64,000 bases of DNA from Helichrysum umbraculigerum (taxonomy: Eukaryota; Streptophyta; Magnoliopsida; Asterales; Asteraceae), in contig CATIUR010000003.1 of assembly GCA_949592205.1 (NCBI GenBank), positions 147,544,759 to 147,608,758 on the forward strand. The letters are read 5' to 3'. Of the stretch, positions 54,667-64,000 are shown one piece after another (the stretch's first letter is position 1; every line of letters starts with the position of its first letter). The notes beneath the pieces are model-generated. The model was not told the DNA's origin, did no database searches, and was given only the letters and a program-made list of their open reading frames with translations. Made by a program: the position numbers and the translations under genes.

Positions 54667-55137
54667 CTATATCCACTCATATTTTTTGTTCCAATCATTA
54701 GGCTCTGGTTCAAAAGACTTAGGAATATAAAATCCGTCTTCTTTTACCCGCCAATAACAATCCCCTTTAGGTTGCACCCCAATCATTCTAGAATAACAAT
54801 ATTCAGGAACAGTTCTTTTCTTATACAGCTCAAAAACAACAAACCCTTGCCGCTTCGATTCCCACGTAAAATCACAATGAAAAAGTGTTGACCCCCAAAA
54901 ATTTAAACAAAAATTGATGTCAAACTGTTCTCCGGCATTTCGAACAACATCCCCAAGATCATCATCTTTTGACTTGCAATGCATGTGAAGATTGTTTACC
55001 TCACTATGGATATGAACCTTGAATGGCGCTGTCATACAAAATTTAAAAGTATCATCATTATTGCTATCAACATTTGCATGAGTTGCATCGAAGCACGTAA
55101 GTGATATGATGAAGAAAAGTAATAACATGTTTCTCAT
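54667..55137 (-). CDS. Plant self-incompatibility S1-family protein homologue (SPH), copy 1
   Basis: Intronless, 156 residues. Residues 1-21 (MRNMLLLFFIISLTCFDATHA) form a clear signal peptide, so the product is secreted. The mature part has the S1/SPH pattern: a beta-rich small protein with HIHSEVNNLHMHCKSKDDDL, FCLNFWGSTLFHCDFTW, an aromatic strand FVVFELY, CYSRM and DCYWRVKEDGFYI. The cysteines after the signal peptide fit the family's disulphides. The founding member (poppy PrsS) is a pollen-inhibiting stigma signal; most homologues, as here, have unknown roles in cell-cell signalling. A TATATATA box on the minus strand near 55,173-55,182, about 40 bp before the ATG, gives a promoter with a very short leader. 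The second copy encodes an identical protein. Confidence 0.92.
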   Translation of the reverse strand: MRNMLLLFFIISLTCFDATHANVDSNNDDTFKFCMTAPFKVHIHSEVNNLHMHCKSKDDDLGDVVRNAGEQFDINFCLNFWGSTLFHCDFTWESKRQGFVVFELYKKRTVPEYCYSRMIGVQPKGDCYWRVKEDGFYIPKSFEPEPNDWNKKYEWI

Positions 55138-55171
55138 CAGACAAAATCAACTTGATTCATCTGAACAAATT

Positions 55172-55184
55172 CTATGTATATATA
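55172..55184 (-). promoter_or_regulatory. TATA box of SPH copy 1
   Basis: Minus strand CTTTATATATACA about 35-45 bp before the ATG. The same box precedes copy 2 at about 58,502-58,514. Confidence 0.6.
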
Positions 55185-55574
55185 AAGCTTTTTTTTTGTT
55201 GGTATATCCATCAATGGTTTTTATCAACAACAATACAGCTTTGGACTTTTGTAGTACTGCATGGGTAATCGATGTTGAAGTAATAACTTATTTCAACTTA
55301 GACAAATTAATTGTTTTTTAATATTTTTGGATGTGTTTAAAATAGACTAACGTTCAAATAGCTACAAAAAATTTGATGAAATTTTAGCAACCAATGAAAT
55401 AGCTTCATTTAAAAAACTCCCATTTTCCCTTACATTTTTAAAAGTTAAGTGTTTCGAAAATGACTAGTTAAAAAAAACAATTCAATTTTTTTTTTATAAT
55501 TAGACATCTCACAAGATATACTTTTGACAAAAAAAAAACCTGCAATTCTTTGGTGGGTTTTGAAAACTGTAAAA

Positions 55575-55688
55575 TATATTATCACATGTCATAATGTGTA
55601 ATATCATATGTTATAAGTAATAACAACTATCACAATTGATAACAACGAATACCACATGTGATGACACATTATCACTTGTGATAATATA
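55575..55688. repeat. Hairpin/MITE-like inverted repeat, unit 2
   Basis: Copy of the 114-bp inverted repeat, about 430 bp upstream of the SPH start codon of its unit. Confidence 0.7.
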
Positions 55689-56373
55689 CTGTTCAATTTG
55701 TAAAACTCTCTCGAAAGTATATTATGTGATATGTCTAATCGAAGAGAGAGAAAAATGTTACTTTCTATAATATATATATAAATTGTTTCTCACAACTAAA
55801 TTTGAAACTCGTATTAATTGAAAAACAAAAGGATTGGCATTTCTATGTATCGACGAAAATATCATTATTAATTTATAACTTCAAAATTATTACTATATTA
55901 TTATTATATTATATATATCTATATCTATATTTATGTCAAGAACTGAAATTCCACAAAACTATACATATATTATAGATAGATATGCACCTCAGTATTAATA
56001 CAATTTCAAACATTATAATATCATTGTATAATTATATTGATCGATATTACGTATGATTACACTTATTATAAACGAGTTGAGTTCAAATGAAAATGAAATT
56101 TTCTATAAGAATAAAATAATCAATCTTAACCGTTTAGTTTTGTCAAACCTCACTTTACTTCACGTTTTTAAGAATATCATGTCAATCTATTACTTTTTTT
56201 AGCATTGTCTTTCACAATATATTTGTTTGGTACTTTCTCCATATTGAATAAATTCAGTTGTCTACACATAAATAACTAGTGACTAGTAACTACTCCGTAC
56301 AATTTGTTTGTGAGTAATAAGCAATAAATAGTTGTTTTATTAACATTAATGTTCTATAATAAATTAAGTGATA

Positions 56374-57291
56374 GATATAGATGATTTTTTTTTAAATCGA
56401 GTTTTTATTGCCTGACCCTTCTCTCTCTCTCATAACTTACCCTCTTTCAAACCCTAGACTAGAAATTCTACTGCCGCCTCCGGCCGCCGGCTCTACGCCG
56501 GAGGTCCGGAGGGCTCATCAACGACTCTAACAACTTCCAATCAAAGGCACATGTCTTATTGTTTCAAATACCCACCCTCGTTTTTCTTCACGACGAACGA
56601 CGCTTCGCGATCGCCTTCTCCAAATCGTCGGTGATTGCTTCGCAAAACTACTTCATATCTCACAGATCCACCACCCTGTTCGGTTTGCGTCGTTGTTACC
56701 GATTCTTGGCTACTTCGGCATTCAACTTCGGTTCCCGTGTTTGCTCTAGGTAGTGCTCTCTTTCTGGTCAACTTGGGTGTTACTCTCAGCCGACCTCTCG
56801 CACTTTTCCGGTAACCTTTTTGTCCAAGAGGTCATTTTACCTCTTGAGGTTTTCCGGCGGCCTTGATTTCGGCAGATGTAATTTTTTCTTTGTTTGACCA
56901 TAGGAGGTTTGGGTTCCTTATTGCGGTTGTTTCCATGTCTTTCCGTTGGGTGTTCGCCCATATTTTATGGTTACGTGTTTGGTGGGTTTTTATGTGGAGT
57001 TCGTGACTAGCGGCATCTGTGCGAAAGGGCTTTGATCGTGTTCATCATTGGTATCAATTTGTGCCGTCAATTGCAAGTCCGGCAACATAAGTGATGTAGT
57101 TTGTCTCGTTTTGTTGAGAATGTGGACGTTTTTTCGTTTATGTTTCAAGTATGTTTAGGTTCATTTTGACAATGTTAGGGTTGTGGAATCTCAATGTTGC
57201 AGTCAATCAATATGTAAGATGTAACACAAGTGGATCTTTTCGATCATATGCAATTTAATTTTACTGTTTTTCACCAAAAAAAATAATAATT
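56374..57291 (+). mobile_element. Retroposon-like insert, array unit 3 copy
   Basis: Flanks AAATTAAGTGATA at 56,361-56,373 and 57,292-57,304. Nearly identical to the unit 2 copy. Confidence 0.6.
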
Positions 57292-57996
57292 AAATTAAGT
57301 GATAAATGAAACGTGATAATTTTATGAATATTCATTTTCTTATTTTATATTGTTCGCAATTGTATTCAAGAAACACTGTTGGTTAATTGCCATTTAGATG
57401 TGCGTGCCAGTTGCCACTAATTGAAAAACGAGGGTTCTTTTTTGACATGGGGACCCGTTTTTATATTATCCGAGCAAATGTTTATTTATTTTTTTTCCAC
57501 TTGAGATAGTAATTCGTAATTCGCAATATCACGAACTTCATGAATCATGCATGACTACAAAGTACAAACTGAGATCCATTTTAATTTCTATCTTTCTTAA
57601 CTAAAAATAACATTTTTCATTAATAAAAAAAATGTTACGATAATAAAAATCTTATAATAAATAATAAAACTTAATTAAATAATATAAAAGTAATGTTCAT
57701 ATTATATTGTATTGTATTGTATTGTGATAAACTGAATTAAAGATGAAAAATGTGTAAAAGAGATCATAGATTCGCAAGTTGACTCGAGTTTTATAAGTAG
57801 AGATTCTCGAATAACCGGTAGTAATCATATACTCGGTATTAATACATTGTTTAAAAGTTAAAATATGTAAACCGAAATCCAATATATGTAAATTTATGCG
57901 ATTTTTTTTTATCATTTGTTGGAAAACAAGATAAAACAAACAAATACACTAACCCATAAAACTTTGATAATACTTTTTATAAACTAGATAATTCAA

Positions 57997-58467
57997 CTAT
58001 ATCCACTCATATTTTTTGTTCCAATCATTAGGCTCTGGTTCAAAAGACTTAGGAATATAAAATCCGTCTTCTTTTACCCGCCAATAACAATCCCCTTTAG
58101 GTTGCACCCCAATCATTCTAGAATAACAATATTCAGGAACAGTTCTTTTCTTATACAGCTCAAAAACAACAAACCCTTGTCGCTTCGATTCCCACGTAAA
58201 ATCACAATGAAAAAGTGTTGACCCCCAAAAATTTAAACAAAAATTGATGTCAAACTGTTCTCCGGCATTTCGAACAACATCCCCAAGATCATCATCTTTT
58301 GACTTGCAATGCATGTGAAGATTGTTTACCTCACTATGGATATGAACCTTGAATGGCGCTGTCATACAAAATTTAAAAGTATCATCGTTATTGCTATCAA
58401 CATTTGCATGAGTTGCATCAAAGCACGTAAGTGATATGATGAAGAAAAGTAATAACATGTTTCTCAT
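57997..58467 (-). CDS. Plant self-incompatibility S1-family protein homologue (SPH), copy 2
   Basis: 156 residues, identical in protein to the copy at 54,667-55,137. I find three nucleotide differences in the coding region (near 58,180, 58,386 and 58,420), all synonymous. Signal peptide, S1-family core motifs and the TATATATA box (near 58,503-58,512) are retained. It lies in array unit 3. Identity could reflect recent duplication or gene conversion. Three silent and no replacement changes is mild evidence for purifying selection but too few to prove it. Confidence 0.92.
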   Translation of the reverse strand: MRNMLLLFFIISLTCFDATHANVDSNNDDTFKFCMTAPFKVHIHSEVNNLHMHCKSKDDDLGDVVRNAGEQFDINFCLNFWGSTLFHCDFTWESKRQGFVVFELYKKRTVPEYCYSRMIGVQPKGDCYWRVKEDGFYIPKSFEPEPNDWNKKYEWI

Positions 58468-58922
58468 CAGACAAAATCAACTTGATTCATCTGAACAAAT
58501 TCTATGTATATATAAAGCTTTTTTTTTGTTGGTATATCCATCAATGGTTTTTATCTACAACAATACAGATTTGGACTTTTGTAGTACTGCATGGGTAATC
58601 GATGTTGAAGTAATAACTTATTTCAACTTAGACAAATTAATTGTTTTTTAATATTTTTGGATGTGTTTAAAATAGACTAACGTTCAAATAGCTACAAAAA
58701 ATTTGATGAAATTTTAGCAACCAATGAAATAGCTTCATTTAAAAAACTCCCATTTTCCCTTACATTTTTAAAAGTTAAGTGTTTCGAAAATGACTAGTTA
58801 AAAAAAACAATTCAAATTTTTTTTTTTATAATTAGACATCTCACAAGATATACTTCCGACAAAAAAAAAAAAAAAAAAAAAAAAAACCTGCAATTCTTTG
58901 GTGGGTTTTGAAAACTGTAAAA

Positions 58923-59036
58923 TATATTATCACATGTCATAATGTGTAATATCATATGTTATAAGTAATAACAACTATCACAATTGATAACAACGAATAC
59001 CACATGTGATGACACATTATCACTTGTGATAATATA
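58923..59036. repeat. Hairpin/MITE-like inverted repeat, unit 3
   Basis: Third copy, upstream of the second SPH gene. An expanded poly-A run (about 58,860-58,886) lies just before it. Confidence 0.7.
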
Positions 59037-59721
59037 CTGTTCAATTTGTAAAACTCTCTCGAAAGTATATTATGTGATATGTCTAATCGAAGAGAGAGAA
59101 AAATGTTACTTTCTATAATATATATATAAATTGTTTCTCACAACTAAATTTGAAACTCGTATTAATTGAAAAACAAAAGGATTGGCATTTCTATGTATCG
59201 ACGAAAATATCATTATTAATTTATAACTTCAAAATTATTACTATATTATTATTATATTATATATATCTATATCTATATTTATGTCAAGAACTGAAATTCC
59301 ACAAAACTATACATATATTATAGATAGATATGCACCTCAGTATTAATACAATTTCAAACATTATAATATCATTGTATAATTATATTGATCGATATTACGT
59401 ATGATTACACTTATTATAAACGAGTTGAGTTCAAATGAAAATGAAATTTTCTATAAGAATAAAATAATCAATCTTAACCGTTTAGTTTTATCAAACCTCA
59501 CTTTACTTCACGTTTTTAAGAATATCATGTCAATCTATTACTATTTTTAGCATTGTCTTTCACAATATATTTGTTTGGTACTTTCTCCATATTGAATAAA
59601 TTCAGTTGTCTACACATAAATAACTAGCGACTAGTAACTACTCGGTACAATTTGTTTGTGAGTAATAAGCAATAAATAGATGTTTTAATAACATTAATGT
59701 TCTATAATAAATTAAGTGATA

Positions 59722-60638
59722 GATATAGATGATTTTTTTTTAAATCGAGTTTTTATTGCCTGACCCTTCTCTCTCTCTCATAACTTACCCTCTTTCAAAC
59801 CCTAGACTAGAAATTCTACTGCCGCCTCCGGCCGCCGGCTCTACGCCGGAGGTCCGTAGGGCTCATCAACGACTCTAACAACTTCCAATCAAAGGCACAT
59901 GTCTTATTGTTTCAAATACCCACCCTCGTTTTTCTTCACGACGAACGACGCTTCGCGATCGCCTTCTCCAAATCGCCGGTGATTGCTTCGCAAAACTACT
60001 TCATATCTCACAGATCCACCACCCTATTCGGTTTGCGTCGTTGTTACCGATTCTTGGCTACTTCGGCATTCAACCTCGGTTCCCGTGTTTGCTCTAGGTA
60101 GTGCTCTCTTTCTGGTCAACTTGGGTGTTACTCTCAGCCGACCTCTCGCACTTTTCCGGTAACCTTTTTGTCCAAGAGGTCATTTTACCTCTTGAGGTTT
60201 TCCGGCGGCCTTGATTTCGGCCAATGTGATTTTTTCTTTGTTTGACCATAGGAGGTTTGGGTTCCTTATTGCGGTTGTTTCCATGTCTTTCCGTTGGGTG
60301 TTCGCCCATATTTTATGGTTATGTGTTTGGTGGGTTTTTATGTGGAGTTCGTGACTAGCGGCATCTGTGCGAAAGGGCTTTGATCGTGTTAATCATTTGT
60401 ATCAATTTGTGCCGTCAATTGCAAGTCCGGCAACACAAGTGATGTAGTTTGTCTCGTTTTGTTGAGAATGTGGGCGTTTTTTAGTTTATGTTTCAAGTAT
60501 GTTTAGGTTCATTTTGACAATGTTAGGGTTGTGGAATCTCAATGTTGCAGTCAATCAATATGTAAGATGTAACACAAGTGGATCTTTTCGATCCTATGCT
60601 ATTTAATTTTACTGTTTTTCACCAAAAAGATAATAATT
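59722..60638 (+). mobile_element. Retroposon-like insert, array unit 4 copy
   Basis: Flanks AAATTAAGTGATA at 59,709-59,721 and 60,639-60,651. Same content as in the other units. Confidence 0.6.
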
Positions 60639-61047
60639 AAATTAAGTGATAAATGAAACGTGATAATTTTATGAATATTCATTTTCTTATTTTATATTGT
60701 ACGCAATTGTATTCAAGAAACACTGTTGGTTAATTGCCATTTAGATGTGCGTGCCAGTTGCCACTAATTGAAAAACGAGGGTTCTTTTTTGACATGGTGA
60801 CCCGTTTTTATATTATCCGAGCAAATGTTTATTTATTTTTTGTCCACTTGAGATAGTAATTCGTAATTCGCAATATCACGAACTTCATGAATCATGCATG
60901 ACTACAAAGTACAAACTGAGATCCATTTTAATTTCTATCTTTCTTAACTAAAAATAACATTTTTCATTAATAAAAAAAATGTTACGATAATAAAAATCTT
61001 ATAATAAATAATAAAACTTAATTAAATAATATAAAAGTAATGTTCAT

Positions 61048-61613
61048 ATTATATTGTATATTTGTAGGTAGGTATGTATTATTGAACATAAGATTTAAGC
61101 AAAGGATTCAAGTGTTTAATTAGTGGAGTAAAAAAAAAGGAGCGGTCAAATTATAATATACATAAGTGTTTGAATGGCAGGCTAATATGTACATGTGTTT
61201 AAATGCAGTGTAGTAGTTTGTGTGATGAACGAGTCTTTTATTTTTCTTTTTCAAAATGGATTTTTCTAACTACAGCCCTTAGGGCAGTTTTTACCACACT
61301 TAAAACTATTGTACTACAAAAATAACTGCCCCTAAAGTTTATAATTAACTATCGGGTACTACAATTTAAAGCACATTAAAGCCCTGAAGGCTATGGTTAG
61401 AAAAATCATTTCAAAAACACTTGCAGCTTATTGGCTGCATACTTTTGTAGCGAAGATTTCCCCAATTTTGAATTGCTGTAGTTTTCCCGCATAAAAATGG
61501 TTATTTAGTTTCAACGCTCCACTGACAGAACCCTAGTTATCCACCCCCAATTTTCAGTACCAAATCCACTAAATTGCTGTTAACTGCGGTCAATTCTCCA
61601 CCGGAGCAAACAA
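61048..61613. other. Intergenic region and promoter of the KNL1-like gene
   Basis: Right breakpoint of the array at about 61,047, then unique DNA containing a MITE (61,259-61,407). The gene start at 61,614 is preceded by CT/A-rich leader sequence. No clear TATA box was chosen. Confidence 0.5.
61259..61407. mobile_element. MITE in the KNL1-like promoter
   Basis: 149 bp. Left end GATTTTTCTAACTACAGCCC and the inverted right end GATTTTTCTAACCATAGCCT give an imperfect 27-bp terminal inverted repeat with GGGC at its inner side. The repeat may extend further outward (TTTTCAAAATG vs TTTTGAAATG). No clear target duplication. About 200 bp upstream of the start codon. Confidence 0.7.
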
Positions 61614-63991
61614 ATGTCGTCTCCTATGACCGGCGAGGACCGCTCAAATACTAAAACAGAAGAAGGAACGACGGTGTTTCATAAAAAGCGATCTCGACGC
61701 GTGAGCTTTGCTGAAAATACTTCGGTTCACATATTTGACCGTGATGAATCCGGATCTTCTCCGGATCCTGCACCTTCTAATTCCTCAAACGAGGACCTCC
61801 TAAGGTTTATTGATCATGATAGTGATTCCAAACAGTTTTTCCGAACCGAAGAGGAAGATGACGACGAAGATGATGATCTGGATGAACTCGGTCCGCGGAG
61901 TCCGTTTATTCGAGTGGTTGCCTCTCCGTCATCTGGTGGAAGTACCATTGGTTCTGCTACCTCTAATGATGGCAAGTTTTTCTGATTCTAACAGTTACTG
62001 TAATTTAGATTATTATGTGCAGAATAAGTAGGTACTTGTTTGCTTTTAACTTAGATGAAGATACACTACTTTTATAGATCGCTTCAAGGAGATGAGCTGT
62101 TGAAATAAGCAATCCCAAGGACTATATTTTATGCAGTGTCTTTCTAATTGTTGTTTGTTGTTGTAAAATTAGTGCCTTCTTTTTTTCTTTTTGTTTCCAT
62201 AGATAAGATGTACTGTCGTAAAATGATGAATCAAGGACTGAGATGCGTCTAGATTCTAAAATGATTATGCAATAAAACAGTTGAGTGAATAAAATGCACG
62301 AGTAAGAAAAAGTGCATATGTCATATTGGATGTTTTCAGAAAGTAGAACTAGTACGGTTGCTTCTGATTATAAGCTGATTAAATCTGCTATCTAACCAGC
62401 ATTAGTTGTTAACTAACAAATTTGGTTATAATGGTGATTGAAAGCTCTTGATAGGAAAGAAAGTCTGTCATGGTCTTTTAGTTTTAGCTCAAAGATGCCT
62501 AAGTTGACATGGGGACATCCTATAGCATGAGAATTTGAGTTAGACCATGAGTGATACTTTGATGTAAGATTCCTCCAAATTATCCTACTCTTGTATAGAA
62601 TCAACAATAAGTTTTTGTCTCAGAGATGTCATATTTCACTCCCATCCGCTTGGCATGATGTATCCTTCTCTTATCGAATACCTAAGATGATCCTCTTAAA
62701 AGTTGTTCTCGTATGTGGATATTGTTTATTGAAAGGTTCCTAACTGAATCAACGTGCCTGGCTCGATGCATCCTCTGTTAGGTTAGTAGACTTGTTTTTG
62801 TCTTTTATGTAGAAGATACATAATATGTTGGCTCAGAATTATGTACATAAAACATGATTGGAGGATAATAATTGGCTCAATTTTTTGTACATTTTTCTGA
62901 TTACTATTCCATGAGGTAGTGACTTGGCTTCTACTACTTTTACAGTCCAGGATTAACCTGAATCCTATTTAATGTAGTTGGTTTCTCAACAAAAGTGAAC
63001 ATATTAAATAGCTCCGCTAACAACATTATTTCATTAAATGAGTTTAACGGTACATTAGTCATTATAACACTCCCTCTTAGAGTCTTATAATGCCATTGTG
63101 CCTTTGGATGTGACAGTCACATGAACATAAAGTCATATGCAAGTGCATCAGAAATAGTTACAAAATATCTACAATCTAATACACTGGAATACTGGATGCT
63201 TACAATTTTTGATATATTTCATTAATATCCACTGCTCAAATTCAAAAATCCTCTAACTGCATCTTTCCAAATAACTTCTTGCAGAAGATAACTTCTTTGG
63301 TCCTGTATCAGCAAGTTTTATTAGAAGAAATTTATCAGACTCTGCTGTCTCAGATGATAATCATGATCAAACTTTGGACTCGACAGCATTTTCAATGCAT
63401 TTCCGTAGCATTGCTAGATCAGACTCAGAAGGAGAATTGAAGACTTCCACAGGGGCTCACCTTTCCTTCGAGGAGAAAACCCCAACTCCGAGGTCTATTC
63501 ACTCTGATACAAGTTCAATGGCATTGACACTAGTTAATAAACCGAACATTCAACCCAATGTATCTACCTCAAAATTGAGCTCAAGGTCTCAATTAAATGA
63601 CATGAGTCTTGTTGGAAAATATCGTCTTAAGTACGACTATGGGAAGTTATCGCCTGCATTGATTGCACTCTTGGCAGAAGGTGACTGTGATTTGCAAACG
63701 GCTTCTCACGTTTCTCCAGTAAAGTCACCGATAAAAGCTGGAAAACAGTTTTTAGCAAACAAGGAAAATGGGTCTGACCTTATGGATTTTGGTTATGGTC
63801 AAGATAATAAAATTGTAGGCATTACCAGTCATGTGGAGCCCAATGAAGTTGTTTCTGTTAATCAGAATGAGATGAGAGTGGCAGATGATGGAGCCAAGCT
63901 TTTCCCGAGTAAGCAGATTGTGGTTGGTGTTTTATCTAATAAAACGGACACCAAGGCTTCAAAAATTTTCTCCCCTAATCAATTTATAAAG
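61614..63991 (+). CDS. KNL1: KNL1-like kinetochore scaffold protein, 5' part (runs off window)
   Basis: Exon 1 is 61,614-61,971 (ATG at 61,614, 119 codons plus one base). Exon 2 is 63,285-63,991, open throughout and ending at a GTAAGG donor. The N-terminus has KKRSRRVSFAENTSVHIF; RVSF (residues 29-32) is the protein-phosphatase-1 docking motif found at the start of KNL1/Spc7 proteins. An acidic run (EEEDDDEDDDLDEL) follows. Exon 2 encodes FFGPVSASFIRR, then LDSTAFSMHFRSIARSDSE (near residues 150-168), a motif typical of plant KNL1 and comparable to MELT repeats, and MSLVGKYRLKYDYGKLSPAL (near 225). KNL1 recruits PP1 and checkpoint proteins to the outer kinetochore. The coiled-coil and RWD C-terminus lie beyond the window. 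Identification is from motifs only; the rest of the gene would settle it. Confidence 0.78.
61972..63284 (+). other. Intron 1 of the KNL1-like gene, GC-AG type
   Basis: Donor G|GCAAGTTTT at 61,972 and acceptor TTCTTGCAG at 63,284 join exon 1 (phase 1) to exon 2 in frame, reading ...SNDEDNFFG. About 1.3 kb, AT-rich, no other gene seen. GCAAGT matches the strong consensus of minor GC donors. Confidence 0.75.
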
Positions 63992-64000
63992 GTAAGGACC

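Larger units (their letters stand above)
50514..61047. repeat. Tandem array of four roughly 3.3-kb units carrying SPH genes
   Basis: Unit starts were set at TTGATCGATATTACG: unit 1 50,514-52,706 (2,193 bp, SPH block missing), unit 2 52,707-56,036 (3,330 bp), unit 3 56,037-59,384 (3,348 bp), unit 4 59,385 to about 61,047 (truncated). Units 2 to 4 are nearly identical; unit 1 is more diverged. The 18-bp excess of unit 3 over unit 2 is largely an expanded A-run near 58,860. This is a segmental duplication by unequal crossing over. Confidence 0.93.

Overview
The window is nuclear DNA of a flowering plant. It has spliced genes, plant LTR retrotransposons primed by initiator tRNA-Met, a Cassandra TRIM carrying 5S rRNA-like sequence, and a plant self-incompatibility-protein-homologue (SPH) gene. 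The accessory 3' ORF of the Copia elements belongs to a family I associate with daisy-family (Asteraceae) genomes; that placement is an inference from family resemblance. There is no sign of bacterial, organellar or viral genome organisation.

Positions 1 to 49,989 look like one large, heavily invaded CACTA (En/Spm-type) DNA transposon. Its right end (49,989) ends in CACTA-type sequence preceded by many ACCGCTTC motifs. The inverse motif GAAGCGGT is clustered at the left edge of the window, and the CACTA left terminus lies outside. Its own cargo is a decayed Ulp1-like cysteine protease gene (44,446-49,278) whose His, Asp and Cys motifs can still be recognised. Invaders of this region are: a Cassandra TRIM (1,338-1,821); a Sirevirus-like Copia element A (3,548-37,350, + strand); inside A, a second copy of the same family, B, in opposite orientation (4,369-16,043); also inside A, an intact Ty3/gypsy element C (16,361-26,652, - strand); a 3.3 kb solo LTR D related to C (38,080-41,377); a PIF-like MITE; and a solo LTR or mini-element F (45,637-48,846) that was itself split by a small LTR element E. 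The boundaries of A, B, C, D, E and F are supported by matching 5-bp target-site duplications. LTR pairs differ by only two or three substitutions that I could see, so the nest is young.

Positions 50,514 to about 61,047 hold a tandem array of four related units of about 3.3 kb. Each unit carries a roughly 915-bp retroposon-like insert flanked by a 13-bp duplication. The two complete units also carry an SPH gene (- strand) encoding identical 156-residue secreted proteins. Unit 1 lacks the SPH block and unit 4 is truncated just before it.

The right end (61,614 onward) is the 5' part of a single-copy-looking host gene, most likely the kinetochore scaffold KNL1. It has an RVSF protein-phosphatase-1 docking motif and a first intron with a GC-AG splice pair. 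The gene runs off the window.

The Copia elements share one plan: LTR, gag with two zinc knuckles, a double in-frame stop before pol, pol, an ACTG-rich spacer, a roughly 1,080-codon accessory ORF, a polypurine tract and the LTR. A and B are both broken. Only the gypsy element C keeps an uninterrupted gag-pol of 1,480 codons. The least explained structures are the arrays of short hairpins in the LTRs of C and D, the accessory 3' ORF, and the origin of the retroposon in the SPH array.
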